This document shows positions 15,470 through 24,863 of a stretch of DNA of 64,000 bases, one piece after another. Location of the stretch: positions 124,001 to 188,000 of the forward strand of contig JAHCIT010000004.1 in NCBI GenBank assembly GCA_026129095.1. The letters are read 5' to 3'. Every line of letters starts with the position of its first letter. Position 1 is the stretch's first letter. The notes under the pieces were generated by a model. The model did not search any database. It was given only the letters and a program-made list of their open reading frames with translations, and had not been told where the DNA came from. The translations under genes were made by a program, and so were the position numbers. The DNA comes from Deltaproteobacteria bacterium. Its GTDB lineage: Bacteria > JAGRBM01 > JAHCIT01.

Positions 15470-16510
15470 TCAGACCACCTGCCGGAGCTGGGCCTTCCCG
15501 CTCCAGAGGAACCGCTCGATGTCGGGGAAAAGCTCCTCGCCCGCATGGCGGCCCCACAACAGATCCCCGTGGGCGTAGTCCTCGCGCTCGCCGTGGGCAC
15601 GGCCCAGGACGCGCCAGCGTTTCTGGCGGGAGCCGATCTTCTCCCAGGTCTCGCGGGCCGCCTTCACATCCACCAGCCGGTCGATGGAACCGGCCACAAC
15701 GAATACCGGGGTTTCGATCCGGTGGAGGAGTTCAAAATACCGGACCCGGCCGTCACGGGTGACGAGCCCGCCCTCCCCGGCGATCCGGGCGAAGTGGGCG
15801 GCCTTGCGCGACGGGATCGCCGCCACGCCGCGCCAGAGGTACCGGGCGAGAACCTCGCGGTCCACGTTGTCCGGGTTCGCGGCGCTGCGGAAATACCGCG
15901 CCGGCAGCCGGTCGATGAACAGGGCACCGAGCTTGGCCAGCAGGTCTATCCGCAGGTCCGGCCCCAGCCGGTAGAAGACCGACCTGAGGTTCGCCACCCA
16001 CGGCGGGACGCCATGCATGACGGCCGACGAACCCAGCGTCACCATCCGGCTGATTCCCTGCCCGTCGTACCGGATCAGGTAGCAGTAGCCGATCATGCCG
16101 CCCATCGAGTGGCCGACGTAGTGGATGCTGTCCGCGCCGGTTTTCGAGCGGACGGCACGGATGACCGCCGGGAGGTCGAACTCGACCAGATGATCGAAGG
16201 TCCACTGGGGGAGCTTCACGCGCCCCAAACGGCCGCCGGCGCGCTTGCGGCCCCGGAGGTCCACCGTCCAGACGTCGTGTCCCCGCGCCGCCAGCCACGG
16301 CGCGAAGCCGATGCCGTCGCCCAGATCCCAGGCAAACCGGGTCGAGGCCCCGCCGTGGACGAGCAGGACCGGCTGCCGGTTCTCCTGCGCTTCCGCGGCC
16401 CCGCCTTTCGGCCGGTACCGGTACAGGGCGATCCGCCAGCCGTCATCGGTCCGGCACGAGTGCATTTCGTCGTGCTGCGGCTCGAAGGATAGCTTCTGGA
16501 AAGGCGTCAC
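15470..16510 (-). CDS. Alpha/beta hydrolase (lipase/esterase-like)
   Basis: A 346-residue alpha/beta hydrolase. The oxyanion strand is PVLLVHGGASTRFAWD, the nucleophile Ser is in YVGHSMGGMIGY, the acid is the Asp in VVAGSIDRLVD and the base is the His in DYAHGDLLWG. The DLRGRKRAGG segment after the second core strand is typical of this lipase-like branch. The substrate is unknown. It lies upstream of the diiron protein gene on the same strand, separated by the 120-base operator region, so the two may have separate promoters. The AI-2E-type permease gene ends 11 bases upstream of its start, suggesting an operon with it. Confidence 0.85.
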   Translation of the reverse strand: MTPFQKLSFEPQHDEMHSCRTDDGWRIALYRYRPKGGAAEAQENRQPVLLVHGGASTRFAWDLGDGIGFAPWLAARGHDVWTVDLRGRKRAGGRLGRVKLPQWTFDHLVEFDLPAVIRAVRSKTGADSIHYVGHSMGGMIGYCYLIRYDGQGISRMVTLGSSAVMHGVPPWVANLRSVFYRLGPDLRIDLLAKLGALFIDRLPARYFRSAANPDNVDREVLARYLWRGVAAIPSRKAAHFARIAGEGGLVTRDGRVRYFELLHRIETPVFVVAGSIDRLVDVKAARETWEKIGSRQKRWRVLGRAHGEREDYAHGDLLWGRHAGEELFPDIERFLWSGKAQLRQVV

Positions 16511-16521
16511 GTCTTTTTCCC

Positions 16522-17646
16522 CTAGCAGACCCAGTGCTCGCCCAGGGTCCGCTCGCGGGCCGCCACCATCGCGGGGAAGCGGGAGCGTTCGATCAGGATC
16601 CGGATCATCACCTGGATGCTGACGGTGATCGGGACGGCGATCACCATGCCGATGATGCCAAGCACATATCCGCCGAGAAACACGCTCAGGATCACCAGCA
16701 CCGGATGCACATGGGCGGAAGCGCCGACGATCAGCACCTGGAAGAAGAAGTCATCGAGAAACTTCACGATGCTGAACAGGATGATGATCTTGAGGATGAC
16801 GGCCGTTCCGCCGGCTCCCAGCAGCGCCACCATGCAGGCGGTCGAGAACCCCAGGATCGGCCCAAGGTAGGGCACCAGGTTCCCGATGCCCGTGACCAGT
16901 CCGATGATCAGCCAGTAGTCCACGTCGAACACGTAGAGGCCGATGGCAATGAGGCTCCCCACGATGGCTCCGTCAATGAGAAGCCCGCGGATGTAGCCGC
17001 CCAGAGAGGAGTTGATCTCCTCGACGACGGACAGGACCGTCTCCACGTAGCGGTTCGGGAGCAGGTTGTACAGCTTCCGCATCCAGGAGTCCCCGTCGCG
17101 CAGGAAGAAGAAGACGTTGAACGGCACCAGTATCAGCAGGATGATGTGATCGGCGTGGGCCATGAGCCACTTGGGAATCTCGGCCGCCAGTTCGGAACTG
17201 CGGGCCTCCAGCGCCTCGAACGCCGGACCAATCACCTTCTGTGCCCCGATCATCGGATACTTCTCTTCCAGCTCGCTCTCGATGGTGAGGGCCAGAATCT
17301 TCAGGTCCTTGGCGATCTCCGGCAGCCGGGACTGGATGTGCTCGATTTCACCCGCCAGCGCCGGGACGCCGAAATAGACGGCCCCCGCAAAAACAAGCGT
17401 CGTCGCGCCGGTAAGCAGCGTGACCGCCACGGAACGGCGAATCGCGCGGGCCTCGATCACGCGGACCAGCGGGTTCAGCACGTAGGCAAGGATGATCGAG
17501 ATGACGAACGGGACCAGAATCCGCTGGAGAGTGAGGAACAGGTAGACGAAAACCGCCAGGGCAAGGAAGATGAGACCGAACCGTATCCATCGCTCGATGA
17601 GCCGGAGCGTGTCGCCATCAGGGGGTGTGCGGCTGGGTCCGTCCAT
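16522..17646 (-). CDS. AI-2E family (PerM/UPF0118) membrane transporter
   Basis: A 374-residue integral membrane protein of the AI-2E exporter/PerM family. Hydrophobic segments are evident at about residues 25-75 (LIFLALAVFVYLFLT, ILVPFVISIILAYVLNPLV), 150-180 (HIILLILVPFNVFFFL), and several after residue 210. The family motif region GLVTGIGNLVPYLGPILG is intact. Members export small solutes, autoinducer-2 being one proposed case; the substrate here cannot be told. It is preceded 15 bases upstream by a cyclic-nucleotide-binding protein gene on the same strand, likely one transcript. Confidence 0.88.
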   Translation of the reverse strand: MDGPSRTPPDGDTLRLIERWIRFGLIFLALAVFVYLFLTLQRILVPFVISIILAYVLNPLVRVIEARAIRRSVAVTLLTGATTLVFAGAVYFGVPALAGEIEHIQSRLPEIAKDLKILALTIESELEEKYPMIGAQKVIGPAFEALEARSSELAAEIPKWLMAHADHIILLILVPFNVFFFLRDGDSWMRKLYNLLPNRYVETVLSVVEEINSSLGGYIRGLLIDGAIVGSLIAIGLYVFDVDYWLIIGLVTGIGNLVPYLGPILGFSTACMVALLGAGGTAVILKIIILFSIVKFLDDFFFQVLIVGASAHVHPVLVILSVFLGGYVLGIIGMVIAVPITVSIQVMIRILIERSRFPAMVAARERTLGEHWVC

Positions 17647-17661
17647 GAATCACTTACGGCC

Positions 17662-18189
17662 TTATCCCGCCGGCTTGTCGGTCTTCATGCGGTAAACCTG
17701 CTCGTTCAGCCGCCGGACCTGCCGGGCGAGGTTTTCCGCCACGGCTGTCATGATCGGCAGGCCGATGTCCGTCCGCCGGGAAACCAGCGCATCGAAGTTC
17801 GCCTTGTAGAGGATCAGGACCGTCGTCTGGTCGATGGCGATGGCGCTCGCCGAGCGCGGGAGCGCGTCCAGAAGCGCCAGTTCGCCGAAGTGGGTGCCGG
17901 GGCCGAGGTTCACCAGCGTGGTGCTCTCGCCGCTCTCGTTCTTCTTCGTGATGGCCACGAAGCCGCTCACGATGATGAACAGCGCATTTCCCTGGTCGCC
18001 TTCGGAAAAGATCGTGTCGCCGGGCCCGTAGCCCCGCTCGACACATTCGGTAAGGAGCTTGCCCGCCTGCGTTGCCGTGAGGTCTTTCAGGAGCGAGAGC
18101 GTCTGGAGAAAGGCGATCCGCTCGGCGAGTTTCGGATCGCGCACGGGCCGGAACACCCGTTCGAAAAGGTCGCTGACCGGACTGGACAT
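17662..18189 (-). CDS. Cyclic nucleotide-binding domain protein
   Basis: A 175-residue protein made up almost entirely of one cNMP-binding domain (about residues 35-150): GDTIFSEGDQGNALFIIVSG, then HFGELALLDALPRSASAIA, which is the phosphate-binding cassette with Glu and Arg present. There is no helix-turn-helix DNA-binding domain after it, so it is not a CRP-type regulator by itself. A short helical tail (AENLARQVRRLNEQVYRMK) may mediate dimer or partner contacts. It sits just upstream of the AI-2E-type permease gene and may regulate or associate with it, which is an inference. Confidence 0.85.
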   Translation of the reverse strand: MSSPVSDLFERVFRPVRDPKLAERIAFLQTLSLLKDLTATQAGKLLTECVERGYGPGDTIFSEGDQGNALFIIVSGFVAITKKNESGESTTLVNLGPGTHFGELALLDALPRSASAIAIDQTTVLILYKANFDALVSRRTDIGLPIMTAVAENLARQVRRLNEQVYRMKTDKPAG

Positions 18190-18254
18190 GGCGGGAGCTT
18201 ATGCCCCCCTTATTTGCGGTGCAAATCCCCCCGGCTGAAAGGGGTTCGGTACGG

Positions 18255-19733
18255 TCAGCGGCGCCAGTTCCAGGTGGTTCCCTGGGGGCTGTCCTTGATC
18301 TCGACGCCCTTCGCATCGAGTTCCTTGCGGATCTCGTCGGCGCGGGCGAAGTTCTTTGCCGCCCGGGCGGCCTTGCGTTCCCCGATCAGCGCGAGGATTT
18401 CCGGCTCGGTGATGCCGGAAGCCGCCTGCACCCGGCTGCCCAGATCGTCCAGAAACGCCTTCGGCTCCTGATAGAGGATACCCAGAATGTCCCGCACCAG
18501 CGGCACCACGGCGAGCAGCCCCTCGGCGATCCGGCAGGAGACGGGCGTCGCCCGGAAGTCATGGGCCAGCAGGTATTCGTTCACCGCCCGGCGGGCACCC
18601 TGGACGGCACCGAGCGAACCCGCGGCGTTGAAGTCGTCGTCCATGAACTCACTGATCTGCCCCGGCAGCGCGGCGATCTGGTCCAGCAGCTTCTGTTCCT
18701 GCGGGGTCGGGACCGCCCTGGGGTCGTCCGGGCAGCGGCGCTTCAGCAGTTCCTGGCAGTGGGCGAGGGTTTCGTAGAGCTTTTTCAGACCGCTCTCGGC
18801 CTGCTTCAGCTCGTCGTCCGAATAGTCGAGCGGCTTGGTGTGATGGGTGCCGAGGATGTAGGCCCGCAGCACCTCGCCGGGATATTTCCCCAGCAGGTCG
18901 CGCAGCGTGAAGAAATTGCCCAGCGACTTCGACATCTTCTCCTGGTTGATGTTCACGAACCCGTTGTGGATCCAGTAGCGGGCGAACGGCTTGCCGGTAC
19001 AGCCCTCGCTCTGGGCGATTTCGTTCTCGTGGTGCGGGAAGATCAGGTCCAGGCCGCCCATGTGGATGTCGAATGTCTCGCCGAGAATCCCCATCGACAT
19101 GGCCGAGCATTCGATGTGCCAGCCGGGCCGCCCCCTGCCCCACGGCGAATCCCACGATGGCTCGCCCGGCTTGGACGCCTTCCAGAGGTTGAAGTCGAGG
19201 GGGTTGCGCTTGACGCGGTTCACGTCCACGCGGGCGCCCGCCACCAGGTCTTCCAGCGCCTTCCCGGACAGCTTGCCGTAGGTCTTGAACGATTCGACCG
19301 CGAAGAAGACGTCGCCGTCGGCGGCATAGGCCATGCCCCGGCTGATGAGCCTCTGCGTCAGTTCGATGATCGCGTCCATCACCTCGGTCGCACGGGGCTC
19401 GTGGTCCGGCCGGAGCAGGTTCAGCTTCGCCGTGTCGGTATGGAACTCTCCGATGAACCGCTCGGCCAGCGCCTTGGGGTCTTCGCCCTTCTCGTTGGCG
19501 CGGGCGATGATCTTGTCGTCAATGTCGGTGAAGTTGCGGACGAACGTGACCTGGTATCCGAGGTGTTTCAGGTACCGGACCACGAGGTCATAGGTGACGA
19601 GCGCCCTGGCATGGCCGAGATGGCTGAGATCGTAGGCCGTGATCCCGCAGGCATAGACGCCGACCTTCGGCGGGGCCATCGGTTCGAACGGCTCCAGCTT
19701 CCGGGTGAGCGTGTTGTAGAGGCGTAGCGGCAT
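18255..19733 (-). CDS. cysS: Cysteinyl-tRNA synthetase
   Basis: Class I aminoacyl-tRNA synthetase that charges tRNA-Cys; 492 residues, normal for the family. The HIGH-type motif is HLGHA (residues 38-42) and the KMSKS motif is intact at 266-270. The zinc ligands expected from E. coli CysRS are present: Cys29, Cys209, His234 and Glu238. The C-terminal anticodon-binding part carries RAAKNFARADEIRKELD, typical of CysRS. It is cytoplasmic. It stands before the CNBD/permease pair on the same strand and after gmk, with about 75 bases on each side. Confidence 0.97.
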   Translation of the reverse strand: MPLRLYNTLTRKLEPFEPMAPPKVGVYACGITAYDLSHLGHARALVTYDLVVRYLKHLGYQVTFVRNFTDIDDKIIARANEKGEDPKALAERFIGEFHTDTAKLNLLRPDHEPRATEVMDAIIELTQRLISRGMAYAADGDVFFAVESFKTYGKLSGKALEDLVAGARVDVNRVKRNPLDFNLWKASKPGEPSWDSPWGRGRPGWHIECSAMSMGILGETFDIHMGGLDLIFPHHENEIAQSEGCTGKPFARYWIHNGFVNINQEKMSKSLGNFFTLRDLLGKYPGEVLRAYILGTHHTKPLDYSDDELKQAESGLKKLYETLAHCQELLKRRCPDDPRAVPTPQEQKLLDQIAALPGQISEFMDDDFNAAGSLGAVQGARRAVNEYLLAHDFRATPVSCRIAEGLLAVVPLVRDILGILYQEPKAFLDDLGSRVQAASGITEPEILALIGERKAARAAKNFARADEIRKELDAKGVEIKDSPQGTTWNWRR

Positions 19734-19809
19734 ATATCCGGTTCCCGGCGGCCTGCTGGCACAATCCGGCCCCCCTTCCTAGCGGGAGACCGGGCGGAAG
19801 GTAAAGGCC

Positions 19810-20424
19810 CTACCGCTGTACCCGGAGACGCTCCGCGCCGACGATATACTTGAGGCCGTTGAGGGCCCGGTCGATCTCGTCATTGCGGACCGCGTAGTCG
19901 AACTCCCGCGCCGCCCTCATCTCCCGCTCGGCCGTCCTGAGACGCTTGCGTATCTGCTGGGGCGTGTCGGTCTTGCGGTTTCGCAGGCGGCGCTTCAGTT
20001 CCGCCATGGACGGCGGCTCGATAAACACCAGAATGGCGCCCGGAAGCCGCCTGCGGATCGAGCGTGCACCTTCGAGGTCCACCTCCAGGAGGATGTCGCG
20101 CCCGCGAGCGATCTGCTGCCGGATCCAGTTCTTTCCCGTGCCGTAGTAGTTCAGCCCGAACACATGGGCGTATTCGAGAAACTCGCCCCGGCGGATCATC
20201 CGCTGGAACTCCGCCTGCGAAACAAAGTGGTAGTCCCGGCCGTTTCGCTCCCCCGGCCGGCGCGGGCGCGTCGTGTAGGAGACGCTCCAGCCGAGCCGCC
20301 GGTCCTCGTTCAGCAGCCGCTTCACCAGCGTGGACTTTCCCGATCCTGACGGACCGGCGACCACCACCACAATGCCCCGGCGGGCCTGTGCCTTCCGGCT
20401 ATTCGAGGTTCTGGACCTGCTCAC
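19810..20424 (-). CDS. gmk: Guanylate kinase
   Basis: Phosphorylates GMP to GDP; 204 residues, normal length. The P-loop is GPSGSGKST (residues 24-32). GMP-binding segments follow: SYTTRPRRPGERNGRDYHFVS and EFLEYAHVFGLNYYGT, with DILLEVDLEGARSIRR after them. The basic N-terminal extension of about 16 residues (MSRSRTSNSRKAQARR) is compositionally loose, and the real start could be a little downstream. The gene overlaps the end of yicC by 26 bases, and the yicC-gmk pairing is common in bacteria. Confidence 0.96.
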   Translation of the reverse strand: MSRSRTSNSRKAQARRGIVVVVAGPSGSGKSTLVKRLLNEDRRLGWSVSYTTRPRRPGERNGRDYHFVSQAEFQRMIRRGEFLEYAHVFGLNYYGTGKNWIRQQIARGRDILLEVDLEGARSIRRRLPGAILVFIEPPSMAELKRRLRNRKTDTPQQIRKRLRTAEREMRAAREFDYAVRNDEIDRALNGLKYIVGAERLRVQR

Positions 20425-21280
20425 GGATTCGCTCGATCTCGCTTTTCATCTCGACCACCAGATGCGCCACGGAGGTGTTCTGCGCCTTGGAGCCGATCGT
20501 GTTGAACTCCCGGTACATTTCCTGGATGAGAAAGTCGAGCTTGCGGCCGCACGGCTCCTTCCCATCCAGGAGCCCGCGTGCCTTGGCGAGGTGGCTTTCC
20601 AGCCGGACGATCTCCTCGGTGATGTCGGCCCGGTCGGTCCAGTAGACGATCTCCTGCACCAGCCGCGCCTCGTCCAGCTTGAGGTCCATGCGGAGCTCGT
20701 CCAGCCGCTTCTGTATGCGTTCGCGGAGCCCCTGGACCGTCTCCGGTTTCGCTTCCCGTATGGCTCCCAGATGGCTGGCGATCGTTTCGAGACGCTGGCG
20801 GAGGTCGGCTGCCAGGTGTTCTCCCTCGACAGTGCGGACCCGGTCGAGGTCATCAAGCGCACGGGCGACAATCTCCGTCACCTGCGCGGCCACCGCCTCC
20901 GACACCTCGAAGCGCGGGAGCTTCACCACGTCCCGCTGGCCCACCACAAGCCCGAACAGCTTGTCGGGATCCACCTTGAGGTGGAGGCTGTTCGCCAGGT
21001 CCACGAACTCCCTGAGGTAGTGTTCAGCGAGGCCCGTGTCGATGCTGAGGGGTTTGCCCTCCCCGGCGATCACCTGTTCGTCGAGCGTTACGTCGATCCG
21101 GCCCCGGTGGAGCCGCGAGCGCACCTGGTCGGACAGCTTGCCTTCGAGAACCTGGAGCGAACCGGGGAGCCGGATCTTGGCGTCGAGGTTGCGGCTGTTG
21201 ACGGCGCGGATCTCGCAACTGATCTGGCGGCCCGCGAGAACCCCCTGAGCCCGCCCGAATCCGGTCATGCTTCTCGGCAT
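20399..21280 (-). CDS. yicC: YicC family endoribonuclease
   Basis: A 293-residue YicC family protein. The N terminus MPRSMTGFGRAQGVL and the segment EIRAVNSRNLDAKIRLP are family hallmarks, as is the C-terminal KLDFLIQEMYREFNTIGSKA. E. coli YicC is an endoribonuclease that promotes small-RNA decay; this role is transferred by family. It is cytoplasmic. It is followed by gmk with a 26-base overlap, an arrangement that implies translational coupling. The mltG gene upstream ends about 50 bases before its start on the same strand. Confidence 0.95.
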   Translation of the reverse strand: MPRSMTGFGRAQGVLAGRQISCEIRAVNSRNLDAKIRLPGSLQVLEGKLSDQVRSRLHRGRIDVTLDEQVIAGEGKPLSIDTGLAEHYLREFVDLANSLHLKVDPDKLFGLVVGQRDVVKLPRFEVSEAVAAQVTEIVARALDDLDRVRTVEGEHLAADLRQRLETIASHLGAIREAKPETVQGLRERIQKRLDELRMDLKLDEARLVQEIVYWTDRADITEEIVRLESHLAKARGLLDGKEPCGRKLDFLIQEMYREFNTIGSKAQNTSVAHLVVEMKSEIERIREQVQNLE

Positions 21281-21329
21281 ACGGAGGGCTCTCTAACCGG
21301 TCCCGGCGGGCGTGTGAAGTGGCGGCCTG

Positions 21330-22421
21330 TCACGGCCCCGGCGCGGCACGTTCCTTCGCCTTCTCGCGCATCATCCGCCGCCGGGCGGCGTTCATCTGCC
21401 AGTAGGCGACCGCCTCATTGTGCTCGGCGTAGGTACGGGTAAACACATGCGAGCCGTCGTTGCGCGAGACGAAAAACAGGTATTCGGTATCGGCCGGACG
21501 CACCGCCGCCTCGATGGACGCCAGCCCCGGCTGGGCTATGGGCCCCGGCGGGAGCCCGGCACGGGTGTAGGTGTTGTACGGATGGTCCCGGGTAAGGTCG
21601 TCGCGGCGGATGTTGCCGTCGAAGAACGGCAGAAGGCCGTAGATTACAGTCGGGTCGGTCTGGAGCCGCATCCTTTTCACCAGCCGGTTGTGGAACACCG
21701 AACTGATGACCGTCCGCTCGCTGGCGAGCCCCGTTTCCTTCTCGATGATTGACGCCAGCGTGAGGATCTCGTGGAAGTCCTTCAGTCCGCGGGCGCGGCC
21801 CTCCTCGATCAGGGATGCAGGCACGTTGTTGCGGAGCGCCTGCACCATCTGGCGCAGGATGCCGGCCGGGCGGAACGGTTTGGAAAACCTGTGAACCGCC
21901 GGAAAGAGATACCCCTCGATCCGGTCCGACGGGATGCCCAGTTCGGCGGCAAACTCCGGCGAGTAGATGAGGGCCACAAACTCCGCCTCGGCGCCGAAAC
22001 CGTCCGCCGCCAGCCGCCGCGCCACTTCCCAGCCGGTGATGCCTTCCGGGAAGCGGAACTCGTGCCAGACGACCATGCCCGATTCCAGCAGCTTCAGGAC
22101 TTCCGGCGGTTTCAGCGAAGGCGCCATTTCGTACTCGCCGGCCTTGATCGCCGCCTGCCGGGCGCGGATGTACCAGTAGAAATGCCGTTCCTCGGTGATG
22201 AGTCCCAGTTCCTTCAGTTGCCGGGCGACACCCGGAGCCGGCGTACCGAACGGTATCTCGAACCTCACTTTTTCCGTGGCGAGCGGGTTGGGCGCCGTGT
22301 TCAGGAAGCGGAACGCCTCCAGGCCCGCGGCCCCGGCAGCGACGAGCATCACCAGGAAAGCGGCGAGCAGCAGCCGCCAGAAGGCGCTGCCGGACGGGGG
22401 AGACTTTGGTTCAGGGTTCAA
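21330..22421 (-). CDS. mltG: Endolytic murein transglycosylase MltG
   Basis: Cleaves nascent peptidoglycan glycan strands at the inner membrane; 363 residues, normal for the family. There is an N-terminal membrane anchor (LLLAAFLVMLVAAGAAGLEAF, residues about 17-37 overall). A LysM-like region follows, then the YceG catalytic domain with TLASIIEKETGLASERTVISSVFHNRL, which contains the catalytic Glu. LQTDPTVIYGL and NTYTRAGLPPGPIAQPG are strongly conserved family blocks. The start overlaps the stop of ruvX by 4 bases, as in many genomes. Confidence 0.97.
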   Translation of the reverse strand: MNPEPKSPPSGSAFWRLLLAAFLVMLVAAGAAGLEAFRFLNTAPNPLATEKVRFEIPFGTPAPGVARQLKELGLITEERHFYWYIRARQAAIKAGEYEMAPSLKPPEVLKLLESGMVVWHEFRFPEGITGWEVARRLAADGFGAEAEFVALIYSPEFAAELGIPSDRIEGYLFPAVHRFSKPFRPAGILRQMVQALRNNVPASLIEEGRARGLKDFHEILTLASIIEKETGLASERTVISSVFHNRLVKRMRLQTDPTVIYGLLPFFDGNIRRDDLTRDHPYNTYTRAGLPPGPIAQPGLASIEAAVRPADTEYLFFVSRNDGSHVFTRTYAEHNEAVAYWQMNAARRRMMREKAKERAAPGP

Positions 22422-22858
22422 TCCGGCCGCCGTCCAATCTGCTGTGGTTTTACCGCTTTCGCGGGGTCACGGAAAAATGATTCGAGCAAAATCGCGGCGG
22501 CGACATCATCCAGCGCCCCGCCCGGCTTCCGGCCGGATACCGCTTCGGCCGCCGAACTGGTCAGCCGTTCGTCCAGCATCAGCACGGGCCGCCGCAGACG
22601 GCCTTCCATGGTGAGCGCCACCTTCAGCACCCGCTCAAAGGCAGGCCCCCGGCTTCCGTCCATGTTGTAGGGCGCGCCCACGACGATCCGGCTGATCTCG
22701 CGGCCGGTGACGATACGGGCCAGTTCGTCCATCACCTGCGAATCCGACCGGCGGCCAATCACCTCCAGCGGGCGCACCGAAATCCCCTCGTCATCGCCGA
22801 TAGCGACCCCCACACGCCTTTCACCCCAGTCTACGGACATGACCGCCATTTCCGGCAT
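22418..22858 (-). CDS. ruvX: YqgF/RuvX Holliday junction resolvase-like protein
   Basis: A 146-residue RNase H-fold nuclease. VMSVDWGERRVGVAIGDD contains the first catalytic Asp, VVGAPYNMDGSRG is the second block, and LMLDERLTSSAAEA has the conserved acidic DER. ALDDVAAAILLESFF is the final block with the last Asp. The family acts in 16S rRNA 5'-end processing and was predicted as a Holliday junction resolvase. It overlaps mltG by 4 bases. It is divergent from the cytochrome gene with about 90 bases between. Confidence 0.94.
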   Translation of the reverse strand: MPEMAVMSVDWGERRVGVAIGDDEGISVRPLEVIGRRSDSQVMDELARIVTGREISRIVVGAPYNMDGSRGPAFERVLKVALTMEGRLRRPVLMLDERLTSSAAEAVSGRKPGGALDDVAAAILLESFFRDPAKAVKPQQIGRRPD

Positions 22859-22950
22859 TATGCCATCCCGATCGTGGCCTGCCCACCTTCATGATCCGGA
22901 ATCGAACGTCGCCAAACGGCCGCCGGAAAGCTAGACTCGACCCCGGAAAG

Positions 22951-23610
22951 ATGAAGTTTTTCTACCTCATACTGGCGGGCGCAGCCGTTTCGCTCATGCT
23001 GAACGCCGGGCCGGGATCGGCCGCCCCCGCGCCCGAAAAGTCTGGCGCCCCGTCCGAAAGCGGCGGACGAATCCAGTATCCTGCTCCCGAAATCAGGCTG
23101 GAGGAACCCATATCCGAACGGCACGCAGACAGCCCCGGTGTCCGGTTCCTCAAGGAACGGTTCCAGAACACCAGCATCAAGGAGCAGTTTCCGCCCGACT
23201 ACCGGAAGGTCATGATGCTTATCTACATGCAGGGGCACGCCTCACCGGCGCTGGACCTCCTGCGGCAGGCCATTGACAGCAAAGACCTGCCGCTGGTCCG
23301 GGAGACAACCGCCCACCTGCACCTCGTCTACAGCCGCCTCCAGCGGTCGCCGTTCGCCAACCACGCCAAGTGGTGGACCATCAGCCAGCAGGGCAAGAGC
23401 GCCGCCGTGACGGTGCGGCTCCTCAGCGAACGGGGTGACAACCCCAGGCTGGTCGAGGAAACCTTTGCCAAGGTCGTGGAGTCTTGCTACGCATGCCACC
23501 GGGCTTACGGCGGTCCGACAAAAAACTACGAGGAGCTCGTACGGTTCAAGATCCCCCTTGAGGAGCTGGGACCGGTACCAGAGGTACCCAAAGTCCCGCC
23601 CAAGAAATAA
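22951..23610 (+). CDS. Periplasmic mono-heme cytochrome c-like protein
   Basis: A 219-residue exported protein. The ATG at 22951 begins a clear signal peptide ([17 protein letters not shown], cleavage after AGPGSAA or near). One heme attachment motif CYACH is close to the C terminus, in [18 protein letters not shown], as in C556-like four-helix cytochromes where the CxxCH sits on the last helix. A methionine axial ligand candidate is [10 protein letters not shown], but this is uncertain. It is periplasmic or membrane-loosely bound. An upstream in-frame start at 22891 would hide the signal peptide and is rejected. argG follows after 28 bases. Confidence 0.8.
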   Translation: MKFFYLILAGAAVSLMLNAGPGSAAPAPEKSGAPSESGGRIQYPAPEIRLEEPISERHADSPGVRFLKERFQNTSIKEQFPPDYRKVMMLIYMQGHASPALDLLRQAIDSKDLPLVRETTAHLHLVYSRLQRSPFANHAKWWTISQQGKSAAVTVRLLSERGDNPRLVEETFAKVVESCYACHRAYGGPTKNYEELVRFKIPLEELGPVPEVPKVPPKK

Positions 23611-23638
23611 GACCGCCCGCCCGGGAGCAAGCCAAAAC

Positions 23639-24853
23639 ATGTCCGACAAGAAAGTCAGCAAGGTCGTCCTGGCCTATTCCGGCGGCCTCGACACGAGCGT
23701 CATCCTCAAGTGGCTCGTGGAAACCTACCGGTGCGAGGTCATCTGCTTCACGGCGGACCTGGGCCAGGGGACCGGCGAACTCGACGGACTCGAAAAGAAG
23801 TGCAAGGCCACCGGCGGATCGAAGCTTTACGTGGACGACCTGCGCGAGGAGTTCGTGCGGGATTTCGTTTTCCCCATGCTGAAGGTGAACGCGGTCTATG
23901 AGGGATCGTACTACCTCGGCACCTCGATCGCCCGGCCGCTGATCGCCAAGCGCCAGATCGAGATCGCCATCAAGGAAGGCGCCGACGCCGTTTCCCACGG
24001 CGCCACCGGAAAGGGCAACGACCAGGTACGGTTCGAGCTCACCTACTACGCGCTGAAGCCGGAGATCACCGTCGTCGCTCCCTGGCGCGAATGGAAGTTC
24101 GCCGGGCGGCAGGATCTCATCGCCTACTGCCAGGAGCACCGGATTCCGGTCGAGGCGACCGCCGAAAAGCCGTTCTCCACGGACCGGAACCTCCTGCACA
24201 TCTCGTACGAGGGCGGCATCCTCGAAGACCCGTGGTTCGAGAGCACCCCGGACATGTACCGGCTGGCCGTTCCGCCCGAGAAGGCCCCGGACAAGCCCGA
24301 ATATATCGAGGTAGATTACGAAAAGGGGATTCCCGTCGCCATCAACGGGGAGCGGCTGGGGCCGGCGGCGCTGCTTGCCAGGGCCAACGAAACCGGCGGC
24401 CGCCACGGCGTGGGCCGCGTGGACCTGGTGGAAAACCGGTTCGTCGGAATGAAGTCGCGGGGCGTGTACGAAACACCGGGCGGGGCGATTCTTCACGCCG
24501 CCCACCGGGCCGTCGAATCGATCACGATGGACCGCGAGGCGATGCACCTTCGTGACGAACTGATGCCCCGGTTTGCCGAACTCGTCTACAACGGGTTCTG
24601 GTATTCGCCCGAACGCGAGGCGCTCACGGCCCTTGTCGATTCGACGCAGCAGAACGTCACCGGGACGGCGCGCCTCAAGCTGTACAAGGGCGGCATCTAC
24701 ACGGCCGGGCGCAAGAGCCCCTGCTCCCTGTACGATCCGCAGCTTTCGACGTTCGAGAAGGACCGCGTGTACAACCAGCGGGACGCCGAAGGATTCATCC
24801 GGCTGAACGCGCTGCGGCTCCGGACCCTCGCCCGGATGAAATCGAAGCGGTAG
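23639..24853 (+). CDS. argG: Argininosuccinate synthase
   Basis: Joins citrulline and aspartate with ATP to form argininosuccinate, the penultimate step of arginine synthesis; 404 residues, normal length. The ATP-pyrophosphatase P-loop motif [17 protein letters not shown] is near residue 9. [16 protein letters not shown] and [17 protein letters not shown] are hallmark blocks. [16 protein letters not shown] lies near the C terminus. It is cytoplasmic. It could be co-transcribed with the cytochrome gene upstream and the HEAT-repeat gene 10 bases downstream. The other arginine gene in the window, argC, is 30 kb away. Confidence 0.97.
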   Translation: MSDKKVSKVVLAYSGGLDTSVILKWLVETYRCEVICFTADLGQGTGELDGLEKKCKATGGSKLYVDDLREEFVRDFVFPMLKVNAVYEGSYYLGTSIARPLIAKRQIEIAIKEGADAVSHGATGKGNDQVRFELTYYALKPEITVVAPWREWKFAGRQDLIAYCQEHRIPVEATAEKPFSTDRNLLHISYEGGILEDPWFESTPDMYRLAVPPEKAPDKPEYIEVDYEKGIPVAINGERLGPAALLARANETGGRHGVGRVDLVENRFVGMKSRGVYETPGGAILHAAHRAVESITMDREAMHLRDELMPRFAELVYNGFWYSPEREALTALVDSTQQNVTGTARLKLYKGGIYTAGRKSPCSLYDPQLSTFEKDRVYNQRDAEGFIRLNALRLRTLARMKSKR

Positions 24854-24863
24854 CACCCCATCC

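Noticed and set aside
16534-18471. A 645-codon plus-strand open frame
   Set aside because: It is opposite the permease, CNBD and cysS genes; Asp/His/Glu-rich text without motifs.
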